Part shown: one piece after another, positions 18,101 through 25,493 of the stretch
Position numbering within the stretch: the stretch's first letter is position 1
How the letters are laid out: each line of letters begins with the position of its first letter
Made by a program: the position numbers and the translations under genes
Assembly (NCBI GenBank): GCA_024413595.1
Contig: JAKSUC010000033.1
Coordinates: forward strand, 1-37,414
Origin: Bacteroidales bacterium
Lineage (GTDB): Bacteria; Bacteroidota; Bacteroidia; Bacteroidales; UBA3824
Length of the DNA stretch: 37,414 nucleotides
Direction: 5' to 3'
The notes under the pieces: generated by a model
What the model was told of the DNA's origin: nothing
The model's input: only the letters and a program-made list of their open reading frames with translations
Databases searched by the model: none

Positions 18101-18377
18101 ATGCAGTTTGTCCTCCAAACGAAAGCATAATGCCATCTGGGTGTTCTTTCTTTATGATTTCTTCTACAAAAAAAGGAGTTATCGGCAAAAAGTAAACTTT
18201 GTCGGCAATACCATCTGAGGTTTGAATGGTTGCGATGTTAGGATTAATAAGCACTGTTGAGATACCTTCTTCTCGCATAGCTTTTAGTGCTTGACTTCCT
18301 GAATAGTCAAATTCGCCTGCTTGTCCAATTTTTAAAGCGCCTGATCCTAATAGGAGTACTTTTTTTAAATCTTTCAT
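15159..18377 (-). CDS. carB: Carbamoyl-phosphate synthase large subunit
   Basis: CarB makes carbamoyl phosphate from ammonia (supplied by CarA), bicarbonate and two ATP, feeding pyrimidine and arginine synthesis. The 1072-residue length is standard. The first ATP-grasp half (about 1-400) carries LLLGSGALKIGQAGEFDYSG and SLSFGGQTALN-type segments. An oligomerisation region follows (400-550), then the second ATP-grasp half (550-935) with VVLGSGAYRIGSSVEFDW and VSTGGQIPNNLA. The C-terminal methylglyoxal-synthase-like allosteric domain (940-1072) includes IFATAGTNKFLAENG. carA is not adjacent. A promoter, short leader ORF and strong terminator lie between carB and the upstream gene, suggesting attenuation (see 18418-18558). 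Confidence 0.98.
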   Translation of the reverse strand: MKDLKKVLLLGSGALKIGQAGEFDYSGSQALKAMREEGISTVLINPNIATIQTSDGIADKVYFLPITPFFVEEIIKKEHPDGIMLSFGGQTALNCGTQLYLSGVLEKYNVKVLGTSVDAIMITEDRELFVKKLNEIQAKTPVSQAVESMEDALTVAHRIGFPVMVRSAYALGGLGSGICPDEKSFKELCESALAYSKQILVEESLKGWKEIEFEVIRDKNDHCFTVVPMENVDPLGIHTGESIVVAPIISLSQSQIEMLQEIAKKVVRHIGIVGECNIQYAFNAETNDYRIIEINARLSRSSALASKASGYPLAFVAAKLALGYSLDQIGEMNTPNSAYVAPSVDYMIVKIPRWDLSKFVGVDRHIGSSMKSVGEIMSIGKSFEEIIQKGLRMIGQGMHGFVGNNDLEFADLDDELANPTDLRIFAIAKAFEKGYTIDRVEELTKIDKWFLKGLKNIVDYEKVLGQYSKIEDVPADVMKEAKRMGFSDFQIARFVENPSGNMEKEILRVRNHRKQLGILPVVRRINTVASEHPELTNYLYMTYGADTHSISYDYRKDKNIVVLGSGAYRIGSSVEFDWCSVNATQTARKLGYKSIMINYNPETVSTDYDMCDRLYFDELSFERVLDVLDLEDPKGVIVSTGGQIPNNLAMKLYRQDVPVLGTSPISIDRAENRHKFSAMLDQLGIDQPRWEALTSYEEIDKFIDEVGFPVLIRPSYVLSGAAMNVCYTKEQMHEFLAMAAKVSKEYPVVVSQFMQNAKEIEFDAVAKNGEIIEYAISEHVEFAGVHSGDATLVFPAQNIYLATARSIKQISKKIAKELNISGPFNIQYLAKQNNVKVIECNLRASRSFPFVSKVLGRNFIETATKIMLDVPIEKVDSSTYDIDHIGVKASQFSFARLHRADPVLGVDMSSTGEVGCLGTDFNEAIMNSLLSVGFHVPEKGILVSSGDAKGKVDLLEPCKILQSKGYKIFATAGTNKFLAENGVKSTVLCWPDEDGENIMKAIAEHEVDMVINIPKNHTKRELTNGYKIRRAAIDHNIPLLTNARLASAFIHAFCSKDVKDLSIKTWQEYMGR

Positions 18378-18417
18378 GACGATTATATATTTTTAAATTT
18401 TTAACTCTAACAAAAAA

Positions 18418-18446
18418 AATGCGTTAGTTAAAATAACTAACGCATT
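18418..18446 (-). terminator. Strong hairpin upstream of carB: terminator or attenuator
   Basis: A perfect 13-bp stem (18418-18430 with 18434-18446) has an AAA loop. On the minus strand it is followed at once by a run of Us. It lies between a TATCTTTG promoter box and the carB start, so transcripts from that promoter must pass it. It can also end the upstream operon that stops at 18641. Confidence 0.85.
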
Positions 18447-18517
18447 GTATTTTTATAAAAACAGATAATTCTTCCTACATGGGGTTCAATTAATATTCCA
18501 ATGTATTTTGTTTCCAT
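18437..18517 (-). CDS. Candidate 26-residue leader peptide upstream of carB
   Basis: The ORF runs from ATG 18517 to TAG 18437-18439. The peptide starts METKYIGILIEPHVGR and ends with ICFYKNTMR. The stop codon lies inside the 5' arm of the terminator hairpin, and a U-rich stretch (UGUUUUUAU) precedes it by about 15 bases. In the E. coli pyrBI leader, the translating ribosome follows UTP-sensitive polymerase pausing and prevents the attenuator from forming; this arrangement has the same three elements. It could also be a chance ORF, as 26 codons is short. There is no matching known protein that I recognise. Confidence 0.4.
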   Translation of the reverse strand: METKYIGILIEPHVGRIICFYKNTMR

Positions 18518-18550
18518 CTGCTTTTCTTTTTTGTCTTTATTTTATCGCTG

Positions 18551-18558
18551 CAAAGATA
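18551..18558 (-). promoter_or_regulatory. -7 box of carB leader transcript
   Basis: TATCTTTG followed by CAGCG on the minus strand is a full match to TAnnTTTG. The -33 position reads ACAC, not TTTG, so the match is partial. A start site about 7 bases downstream would leave a leader of roughly 165 bases before carB. Confidence 0.55.
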
Positions 18559-18640
18559 ATATTTGAGAGTTGATTTTGTGTTAAATTATTGATTATTTTT
18601 GTTTGTTTTTTTAAAATAAGAAAATGACGTATATTAGGGG

Positions 18641-20119
18641 TTAAAAGAATGCTTTTAATGAAACCCCTAAATAATGTTGATTTTGAGCATTTCGCGTAAC
18701 ATATAAACTTAATATTCTATCATAATATGTTACTAAATCAAGTCCTATTCCAAATGCGCCTAAAAATGTATCTGTTAATGTGTTTTTTAATGAATCGTCT
18801 AGTGGTTGTCCTTCTACATATCCACAATTTGCAAACATATTTAAATATAACGCATAATGTATTTTATTAAATTTGGGTATATTTATTTTTTTGATTTGTA
18901 TTATTTTTTGTGGTATTAATTCAAATTTATACGACGTTTTTAAATATGTTAATCCTTTTCCGCCTATTAGATTATGTTCGTATCCTGCCAATATATTGGG
19001 TTTGGTTCCTATATTTGGTTGTAAATAATATGGTATTTCATCATCACATTTATTTGCATACATTTGAAATCCTACATAAAATTTTGAATTGATACGTAGA
19101 TATTGTCTTAAATCTAATATTAAACTAAATGAATTTACTTCATTTTGTCCAAATCCATATTTATCAAACTCTAACATATAATAATATCCTGTTAATGGAT
19201 AATAGGTTGAACTTCTACGGTCAAATTTGGCTACATACGAAACATTCATTGTTTTTAATTGTGTTCTTCCTTTGCCTAAATAATTTGGATTTAATAATGC
19301 TATCGAATCACAAATACTTATTTTTGAATATGACAATGTTATATTATGTGTAAGATGGTGTGTTTGTCTAAATGTATAACATATACGATTGTTAAATCCA
19401 TACAAAGCTTTTTTCTGTTTAAATTCTTTATAGTATGCTTCGTCGTTTTCGGTTTGTAATACTATTTGACGCTGATTTTTTATTGTTGAATATAAACTTA
19501 AAAAGTGAATACGATTTTTATCTAGGGCAATATCAGCATAACCTAATTCTGTGATATTATTAAATCCTCGTTTAAAGTTTAGTATTATTACTTCTTTCCT
19601 TCCTCTAAAATTATATTTTTTAACCCCAAAACAATAATCAATTTTATCAATATCTGGATCTTTTAACCATTCGTTTAAATTTCCATTGTGTGGATTTATA
19701 CTTAAATTTGGCCATACATACCAACGTTCTTCTACATTAAAAGTTATTGTTAAATAAATTATTGAATCTGTGTCATTAACAGAACCTTCTCGAAAAATAT
19801 TCACATAATTAAATAGTGATAACTTGTTAAGATTAATTTTGCTGCGTTCTAATGTCTCTTCTAAATCAAATTTACTTAATGTATCTCCTATATTTAATTC
19901 TATTTCTTTGCTGATTACATTTGGTTTTGTTTTTATATTGCCAGTTATTTTTATCGAATCTATAATAAATATTGTATCTTGTATTGATGTATCTGCACAA
20001 GTAACTTCTATATCTATATTGTCTTTATTATCATCAGTTTGTGCATAACTTGATTTTGAAATAATAAGTAATAATATAAATATTAGTAATTTATAAGTAA
20101 GTGAGTATAGTAATTTCAT
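18641..20119 (-). CDS. BamA/TamA-like outer-membrane protein with POTRA domain
   Basis: This 492-residue protein has a signal peptide (through SKSSYAQ, near 27). One POTRA domain lies at about 48-130: DSIKITGNIKTKPNVI, IGDTLSKFDLEET, then LFNYVNIF. A C-terminal beta-barrel of the surface-antigen type follows at about 140-492, ending in KAFF with a terminal aromatic residue as outer-membrane barrels do. Only one POTRA is visible, against five in BamA, so it is a shorter Omp85 relative and not the essential BamA. It follows the glycosyltransferase gene by 16 bases and is last in the hisB operon. Its substrate is unknown. Confidence 0.8.
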   Translation of the reverse strand: MKLLYSLTYKLLIFILLLIISKSSYAQTDDNKDNIDIEVTCADTSIQDTIFIIDSIKITGNIKTKPNVISKEIELNIGDTLSKFDLEETLERSKINLNKLSLFNYVNIFREGSVNDTDSIIYLTITFNVEERWYVWPNLSINPHNGNLNEWLKDPDIDKIDYCFGVKKYNFRGRKEVIILNFKRGFNNITELGYADIALDKNRIHFLSLYSTIKNQRQIVLQTENDEAYYKEFKQKKALYGFNNRICYTFRQTHHLTHNITLSYSKISICDSIALLNPNYLGKGRTQLKTMNVSYVAKFDRRSSTYYPLTGYYYMLEFDKYGFGQNEVNSFSLILDLRQYLRINSKFYVGFQMYANKCDDEIPYYLQPNIGTKPNILAGYEHNLIGGKGLTYLKTSYKFELIPQKIIQIKKINIPKFNKIHYALYLNMFANCGYVEGQPLDDSLKNTLTDTFLGAFGIGLDLVTYYDRILSLYVTRNAQNQHYLGVSLKAFF

Positions 20120-20135
20120 ATTAGTTGTTAATCAA

Positions 20136-20909
20136 TTATGTTTTAGGTATAGTTTTATTCATTGTTTTACTTTTGAATATACGATTTTTTTTAATTCCTG
20201 TTTTGGCTAAAAGATAATTTATTGAAGTAAAAATCACTCCTAATCCATATTTAACACTTCGTTTAAAATTTATTGACGATGCTTCTTCAAAATATTTTGT
20301 TGGACACGTTACTTCGGCTATTTCATATCCTGAATAAAATATTTGTGCTAACATTTGATTATCAAAAACAAAATCATCACTATCGGCTTCTAAATTAAGT
20401 TGTTCTATCACTTCTCTTGAAAATGCTCGATAACCTGTATGGTATTCACTTAACTTTTGGTTCATCAATAGATTTTGGAAAAATGTTAAAAATCTATTTG
20501 AGATATATTTATAAAGTGGCATTCCTCCTTTTCTTGCTCCTTTTCCTAAAATACGTGACGCTATCACTACGGGATAAACTCCCTCTGCTATAATATAGCA
20601 CATACTTCTTATAAGTTTTGGTGTATATTGATAATCAGGATGCAACATTACTATTATATCGCATCCTAATTCTAACGCTTTTTGATAACATGTTTTTTGA
20701 TTTGCGCCATATCCCTTGTTGGTTTGATGAACTATTATATGTTTTATACCTAATTCATTTGCAACTTTTGTTGTTTCATCGGTACTACAATCATCTGTCA
20801 ATATTATTTCATCAACTATATCTTGAGGGATTTCGTCAAATGTTTGTTTTAATGTTTTTGCTGCGTTATATGCGGGTAATACAACACCAATTTTATTATT
20901 TTTTATCAT
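20136..20909 (-). CDS. Family 2 glycosyltransferase
   Basis: A 258-residue GT-A-fold enzyme that would transfer a sugar from a nucleotide-sugar or to a lipid carrier at the inner membrane face. Motifs are IGVVLPAYNAAKTL at the start, ILTDDCSTDET, and IIVMLHPDYQY (the H-P-D site in place of D-x-D). HTGYRAFSREV and DDFVFDNQM are typical of polyprenol-phosphate-type GT2 enzymes. The ATG at 20909 gives MIKNNKIGVVLPAYN, the normal family start, only one base after the hisB stop codon. A longer reading to 20957 would overlap hisB by 47 bases and adds no conserved sequence, so it was not chosen. Donor and acceptor are not readable. Confidence 0.87.
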   Translation of the reverse strand: MIKNNKIGVVLPAYNAAKTLKQTFDEIPQDIVDEIILTDDCSTDETTKVANELGIKHIIVHQTNKGYGANQKTCYQKALELGCDIIVMLHPDYQYTPKLIRSMCYIIAEGVYPVVIASRILGKGARKGGMPLYKYISNRFLTFFQNLLMNQKLSEYHTGYRAFSREVIEQLNLEADSDDFVFDNQMLAQIFYSGYEIAEVTCPTKYFEEASSINFKRSVKYGLGVIFTSINYLLAKTGIKKNRIFKSKTMNKTIPKT

Positions 20910-20910
20910 T

Positions 20911-22023
20911 TTATAACATTCCTTTTGAACTTGGTATTGTTTGTAACGAAAAATCATAACTTATGGCTTGTTTTAAACATTTTGCCAATGCTTTAAATAT
21001 TCCTTCCAGTTTATGATGTTCGTTTTCGCCTTCGGCTTTTATATTTAAATTGCATTTTGCATTATCACAAAAACTTTTAAAGAAATGATAAATCATTTCT
21101 GTTGGAAAATCTCCAATTTTTTCACGCGTAAATTCTGCTTTCCACAATAACCAAGGACGTCCACCTAAATCAATGGCTACTTGTGCTAAACAATCGTCCA
21201 TTGGTAATACAAAAGCATAACGATTTATAAGTTTTCGTTCACGCCACAAATTATTTACTGCGGTTCCTAATGCTATTGCTACATCTTCTATTGTATGATG
21301 TTCATCTACTTCTATATCTCCTTTACAAACTAAATCCATTCCAAAACATCCATGTACTGGCAATTGTGACAACATGTGGTCAAAAAATTTAACACCAGTG
21401 TCTACATGTTTTATTTCTGGATTTCCTGGATAAAGTTTTAAAGATATTTTAGTTTCTGCTGTATTACGTTCTATTTCAACTATATTGTTATAACTTATTA
21501 TAAAACGTTCAGCTTCTATCCAATTGTCTGTTTTTAATAAACAATATGGCTGTAATTCTTCGGGTAATTCTTTTCCTAAAAATATTGCTTTACATCCTAG
21601 ATTTTTTGCTAACATCACGTCTGTTGGTCTATCTCCTACTACTAGACTTTGGGATATATCATACTCGGTATCTTCAAGATATTTTTTCATCATTTCGATA
21701 CCTGGTTTGCGAAATGGTGAATTTTCGGTTTCAAAACTTTTGTCTATTAATATATCATCAAACGTAACTCCTACCGACTCTAATGTTTCTAACATTAAAT
21801 TTTGGTATGGATAAAATGTTTCTTCTGGAAATGAATCTGTTCCTAATCCATCTTGATTGGTGGCTAATACAAATTCAAAATTGGTATATTTCCTTATTTT
21901 TTGAAGTGATAATATTGAGTTTTTTACAAATTTAAATTTTTCTAATTTATCTACTTGATAATCTATTGGTGGTTCTTCTATTATTGTTCCATCTCTATCT
22001 ATAAATAATATTCTCTTTTTCAT
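20911..22023 (-). CDS. hisB: Bifunctional histidinol-phosphatase / imidazoleglycerol-phosphate dehydratase
   Basis: HisB catalyses two steps of histidine synthesis: dehydration of imidazoleglycerol phosphate and dephosphorylation of histidinol phosphate. The N-terminal HAD phosphatase (1-165) shows FIDRDGTI with Asp9 and Asp11, then VVGDRPTDVMLAKNLG. The dehydratase domain (about 175-370) shows FFDHMLSQLPVHG, DEHHTIEDVAIALG and a C-terminal GENEHHKLEG segment, which together hold the metal-binding His residues. The length fits the two-domain form. No other his gene is in the window. It leads an operon with GT2 and a BamA-like gene, divergent from the NamZ gene by 55 bases. Confidence 0.97.
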   Translation of the reverse strand: MKKRILFIDRDGTIIEEPPIDYQVDKLEKFKFVKNSILSLQKIRKYTNFEFVLATNQDGLGTDSFPEETFYPYQNLMLETLESVGVTFDDILIDKSFETENSPFRKPGIEMMKKYLEDTEYDISQSLVVGDRPTDVMLAKNLGCKAIFLGKELPEELQPYCLLKTDNWIEAERFIISYNNIVEIERNTAETKISLKLYPGNPEIKHVDTGVKFFDHMLSQLPVHGCFGMDLVCKGDIEVDEHHTIEDVAIALGTAVNNLWRERKLINRYAFVLPMDDCLAQVAIDLGGRPWLLWKAEFTREKIGDFPTEMIYHFFKSFCDNAKCNLNIKAEGENEHHKLEGIFKALAKCLKQAISYDFSLQTIPSSKGML

Positions 22024-22078
22024 ATTCTTCTATTTTTTTTATAATTTTAAAATATTTACATAATTAATTTAATCTATT

Positions 22079-23314
22079 ATGAAAACCCAATTAATATTAT
22101 TTTATATATATTTAGCAACTAATGCTTTATTATATTCTTGTAACATAAAAAATAATAACACATCAAATAATAACGAAGACAGTTTAAATAAAATATGTAT
22201 TGAAGAAAAAATTATTCAAAAACCTATAATTATTGGTGCTGAAGATACTGCATCATATTTTAAATTACTAAAAAACAAAAAAGTTGGTTTAACTGCAAAT
22301 GCAACTTCTGTTTCGTTTAGTATTCATACTCTCGATTTAATGCTTAACAACGGTATAAATGTTACTAAAATTTATTCTCCAGAACATGGTTTTCGTGGTG
22401 ATGCAGAACCAGGTGTTCGTGTTAACAACGATATTGACTCAAAGACCGGTGTTCCAATTGTTTCTCTTTTTGGTAAAAATCTAAAACCTAAACCTGAACA
22501 ATTAAAAGGTATCGACATTATGGTTTATGATATGCAAGATGTTGGTTGTAGGTTTTTTACATATATCAGTACTCTTCATAATATTATGGAAGCATGTGGA
22601 GAATGTGGTATTCCTGTTATGGTTCTTGATCGTCCAAATCCCAATATTGATTATGTTGCGGGTCCTATTCGTGACAATTCTGCTATTTCGTTTGTGAGTC
22701 TTGATCCTATTCCTATTGTTTATGGAATGACTGTTGGTGAACTTGCTAATATGATTAATTTTGAAGGGTGGCTAAAAAATAGTGTTAAATGTGATTTAAC
22801 TATTATTCCTGTTAAAAATTATTATAGAAATTCTAAATATTGTCCTCCTGTAAAACCTTCTCCCAATTTACCTAATTATTTAGCTATTAGATTATATCCT
22901 AGTTTATGTTTGTTTGAAGCTACTAGTATCAGTGTTGGACGTGGAACTATGGAACCTTTCACAAAAATTGGCTATCCTGACATCAATTTTGGTGAATATG
23001 TTTTTACTCCTCAAGATATTAAAGGTATGCAAACTAATCCTTTACATAAAGATAAAAAATGTTATGGCGTGGATTTTTCTAACGCTAATCCTGATACTAT
23101 AAAATTTTCGTTACAATATTTTATTAATATGTATCATAAATTTCCTCAACATAATATGATTAATAGGAAAGAATGGTTAAAACTTTTATACGGCAACAAT
23201 TCTTTAGAAAAAATGATTTCTGAAGGTAAATCTGAAAAAGAAATTATTGAATCATGGCAACCTCAACTTAACGATTTTAAGAAAGTTAGAGCCAAATATT
23301 TGATATATCAATAA
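22079..23314 (+). CDS. DUF1343/NamZ-family lipoprotein (probable exo-N-acetylmuramidase)
   Basis: This 411-residue protein has a lipoprotein signal (ILFYIYLATNALLYSC, lipid-attachment Cys21). The DUF1343 (PF07075) domain follows at about 50-405: KKVGLTANATSVS, YSPEHGFRGDAEPG, then MVYDMQDVGCRFFTY and VLDRPNPN. The GFRG-D-EPG and R-x-FTYIS segments are diagnostic. NamZ from Bacillus removes terminal N-acetylmuramic acid from peptidoglycan fragments, so a cell-wall salvage role at the envelope is plausible. The 3' end holds the promoter for the next gene. Confidence 0.88.
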   Translation: MKTQLILFYIYLATNALLYSCNIKNNNTSNNNEDSLNKICIEEKIIQKPIIIGAEDTASYFKLLKNKKVGLTANATSVSFSIHTLDLMLNNGINVTKIYSPEHGFRGDAEPGVRVNNDIDSKTGVPIVSLFGKNLKPKPEQLKGIDIMVYDMQDVGCRFFTYISTLHNIMEACGECGIPVMVLDRPNPNIDYVAGPIRDNSAISFVSLDPIPIVYGMTVGELANMINFEGWLKNSVKCDLTIIPVKNYYRNSKYCPPVKPSPNLPNYLAIRLYPSLCLFEATSISVGRGTMEPFTKIGYPDINFGEYVFTPQDIKGMQTNPLHKDKKCYGVDFSNANPDTIKFSLQYFINMYHKFPQHNMINRKEWLKLLYGNNSLEKMISEGKSEKEIIESWQPQLNDFKKVRAKYLIYQ

Positions 23315-23329
23315 TATAGAATATATTTG
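23299..23329 (+). promoter_or_regulatory. HD hydrolase promoter, partly inside the NamZ gene
   Basis: TTTG (23299-23302) lies inside the last codons of the upstream gene. After 19 bases comes TATATTTG (23322-23329). The TTG at 23327 is part of this -7 box, so the gene must start at the ATG at 23357. Confidence 0.85.
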
Positions 23330-23356
23330 TATTTTAATCTTAAATTCTTCCACATT

Positions 23357-24586
23357 ATGCAAAACAAACTTAAAGTAATTAACGACCCGGTTTATGGATT
23401 TATTAATATCGAAAACGAATTAGTATTTGATATAATGGAACATCCATTATTTCAACGTATGCGAAGAATAAAACAATTAGGATTAAGTAGTTATGTATAT
23501 CCTGGAGCTATGCACACTAGATTTCAACATTCTTTAGGTGCAACTTTTTTAATGCAAAATGCTCTTAATGTGTTAGAATCAAAAGGGTTAGAACTTAATG
23601 CTGACGAACGTGATGGTGCTTTAATTGCTATTTTACTTCACGACCTTGGACATGGACCTTTTTCACACACGCTTGAACATACCTTTTTTAATGGTGTTAG
23701 TCACGAGACTCTTTCGGAAGAGTTTATGAAAATTATCAATAACGATATGAATGGCAAATTAGGTATTGGTATTGATATTTTTGAAAATAAATATCATAAA
23801 AAAATATTACACAATCTTGTTTCTAGTCAACTTGATATGGATCGTCTTGATTATCTTAATCGTGATAGTTTTTTTACGGGTGTTATTGAAGGCAAAATTG
23901 GCTGTGATAGAATTATTAAAATGCTTACTCCTTGTGGTGAAATGCCTGCTATTGAATTAAAAGGTATTTATTCTGTTGAAAAATTCTTAATTGCGCGTAG
24001 ATTAATGTATTGGCAAGTTTATCTGCATAAAACGGTTGTGGTGGTTGAAGAAATGCTAAAAATGATTATTAATCGTGCTAGACAAATTATTCAAAATGGT
24101 CAAAATCTTTTTGCGTCTCCTCAACTTTTGTTTTTTCTTAAAAATGATATCACTCAAGATAAAATATATACAAAATTCAACGGTAAAACTCCTCTTGAAT
24201 ATTTTGCTGATCTTGACGATAGCGATATTTACACGTCAATAAAAGCTTGGAAATATAGTGATGATTTTGTTTTATCTACTCTTTGTAAAGGTTTATTAAA
24301 TAGAAATTTGTTTAAAATAGAAATTTCTAATGATGAAATTTCTCAAGTGCGTATTAATGAACTTAAAAATCAAGTTATTTCTCAAAAACATATTCCTGAA
24401 CAATATATTGATTATTTTGTTTTTTCTGGTAAATTATATAATAAAGCATATAGTTTAAATCAAAATTCACCTATAAACATTTTGCAAAAAGATGGTACTT
24501 TATGCAATATTGCAACCGCTTCAGACATTTCAAATGTATCTACTCTTGCTAAAACTGTAGTTAAAAATTTTGTTGTAAGTTATTAA
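23357..24586 (+). CDS. HD-superfamily phosphohydrolase
   Basis: This 409-residue protein starts MQNKLKVINDPVYGFI at ATG 23357. It carries the HD metal-binding set in the order HTRFQHSLG, then LLHDLGHGPFSHTLEH, with a later LVSSQLDMDRLDYLNRDS. These features match the dGTPase-like HD family, whose members hydrolyse nucleoside triphosphates or related phosphate esters. It has no signal peptide, so it acts in the cytoplasm. The preferred substrate is not visible. It has its own consensus promoter. It is convergent with mazG, another nucleotide-cleaning enzyme, which may or may not be functional linkage. Confidence 0.9.
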   Translation: MQNKLKVINDPVYGFINIENELVFDIMEHPLFQRMRRIKQLGLSSYVYPGAMHTRFQHSLGATFLMQNALNVLESKGLELNADERDGALIAILLHDLGHGPFSHTLEHTFFNGVSHETLSEEFMKIINNDMNGKLGIGIDIFENKYHKKILHNLVSSQLDMDRLDYLNRDSFFTGVIEGKIGCDRIIKMLTPCGEMPAIELKGIYSVEKFLIARRLMYWQVYLHKTVVVVEEMLKMIINRARQIIQNGQNLFASPQLLFFLKNDITQDKIYTKFNGKTPLEYFADLDDSDIYTSIKAWKYSDDFVLSTLCKGLLNRNLFKIEISNDEISQVRINELKNQVISQKHIPEQYIDYFVFSGKLYNKAYSLNQNSPINILQKDGTLCNIATASDISNVSTLAKTVVKNFVVSY

Positions 24587-24629
24587 AATGTTGAAAAATA
24601 AATATTGATAACCAAATTTCTAAAAATAA

Positions 24630-24671
24630 AGTGAACCATAAAAGTTTTGTTCAACTTTTATGGTTCACTTC
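24630..24671. terminator. Long perfect hairpin between HD hydrolase and mazG
   Basis: An 18-bp perfect stem (24630-24647 with 24654-24671) has a TTGTTC loop. U-runs are weak on both sides (minus: TTATTTTTAG). It probably terminates mazG and perhaps the HD gene, but its length exceeds a usual terminator. Confidence 0.65.
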
Positions 24672-24705
24672 AAAAAACTAGCAGTCTTTTATATAATCTT
24701 AAATA

Positions 24706-25488
24706 TTATTTTTCAAATTGTTTAGCTTCTTGCCACAATTCTTCCATTTCGGCAAGTGTCATTTCTTTTAAATTTCGACCTTGTTCTTTGGCTTTTTGCT
24801 CTATATAATTAAATCTGTAGATAAATTTTTTATTAGTTAATTCCAAAGCATTTTCTGGATTTATATCATATAGACGTCCTGCGTTGATAATTGCAAATAA
24901 TAAATCTCCAAATTCTTTTTCTGAATTTGCTTTATCATTTTTATTTAATTCAACTTCTAATTCAGATAATTCTTCACGTACTTTTGGCCAAACATCTTTT
25001 CTATCGTCCCAATCAAAACCAGCGTTTCTTGCTTTATCTTGTATTCTAAATGCTTTTATTAATGCTGGCAATGCTTGTGGAATTCCGCCTAATACTGTTT
25101 TATTTCCACCTTTTTCTTTAAGTTTTACTTGTTCCCACATTTTAGAAACTTCTTCTGGTGTTTCTGCTTTATAATCGCCAAATATATGAGGATGTCGAAA
25201 TGTTAATTTTTCATTTAACGCATCAAATACATCTTTTAAATCAAAATCATTGCGTTCTTCTGCCATTCGTGCATACAAAATTATATGAAGCAAAACATCG
25301 CCAAGTTCTTTTTTTAAATCTTTTGAATTATTATCAATTATTGCTTGTCCTAATTCGTATACTTCTTCTATTGTTAAGGGGCGAATTGTCTCTGGTGTTT
25401 GCGATGCGTCCCAAGGACATTTTTCTCTTACTGTATATATTGTTTCTAATAATTTTTCAAATGACTCTACTAATTGTTCGTTTTTCAT
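24706..25488 (-). CDS. mazG: Nucleoside triphosphate pyrophosphohydrolase
   Basis: MazG hydrolyses NTPs to NMP and pyrophosphate and lowers non-canonical nucleotides or (p)ppGpp-linked stress in other bacteria. The 260-residue form has two MazG domains. The first has KCPWDASQTPETIRPLTIEE, then VYELGQAI and KKELGDVLLHI, giving the E-x-x-E and E-x-x-D metal sites. The second contains EKEFGDLLFAIINAGR. The chosen ATG 25488 gives MKNEQLVESFEKLLE and follows the SpoIIE phosphatase gene by five bases. A longer reading to 25518 overlaps that gene and is rejected. The two genes form an operon. Confidence 0.95.
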   Translation of the reverse strand: MKNEQLVESFEKLLETIYTVREKCPWDASQTPETIRPLTIEEVYELGQAIIDNNSKDLKKELGDVLLHIILYARMAEERNDFDLKDVFDALNEKLTFRHPHIFGDYKAETPEEVSKMWEQVKLKEKGGNKTVLGGIPQALPALIKAFRIQDKARNAGFDWDDRKDVWPKVREELSELEVELNKNDKANSEKEFGDLLFAIINAGRLYDINPENALELTNKKFIYRFNYIEQKAKEQGRNLKEMTLAEMEELWQEAKQFEK

Positions 25489-25493
25489 AATAA

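Noticed and set aside
18418..18446. Known riboswitch class upstream of carB
   Set aside because: I recognise no conserved aptamer core; only a simple hairpin with a U-run is visible.
20910..20957. Longer N-terminus for the glycosyltransferase
   Set aside because: It overlaps hisB and adds no family sequence, whereas ATG 20909 begins right before the conserved GVVLPAYN.
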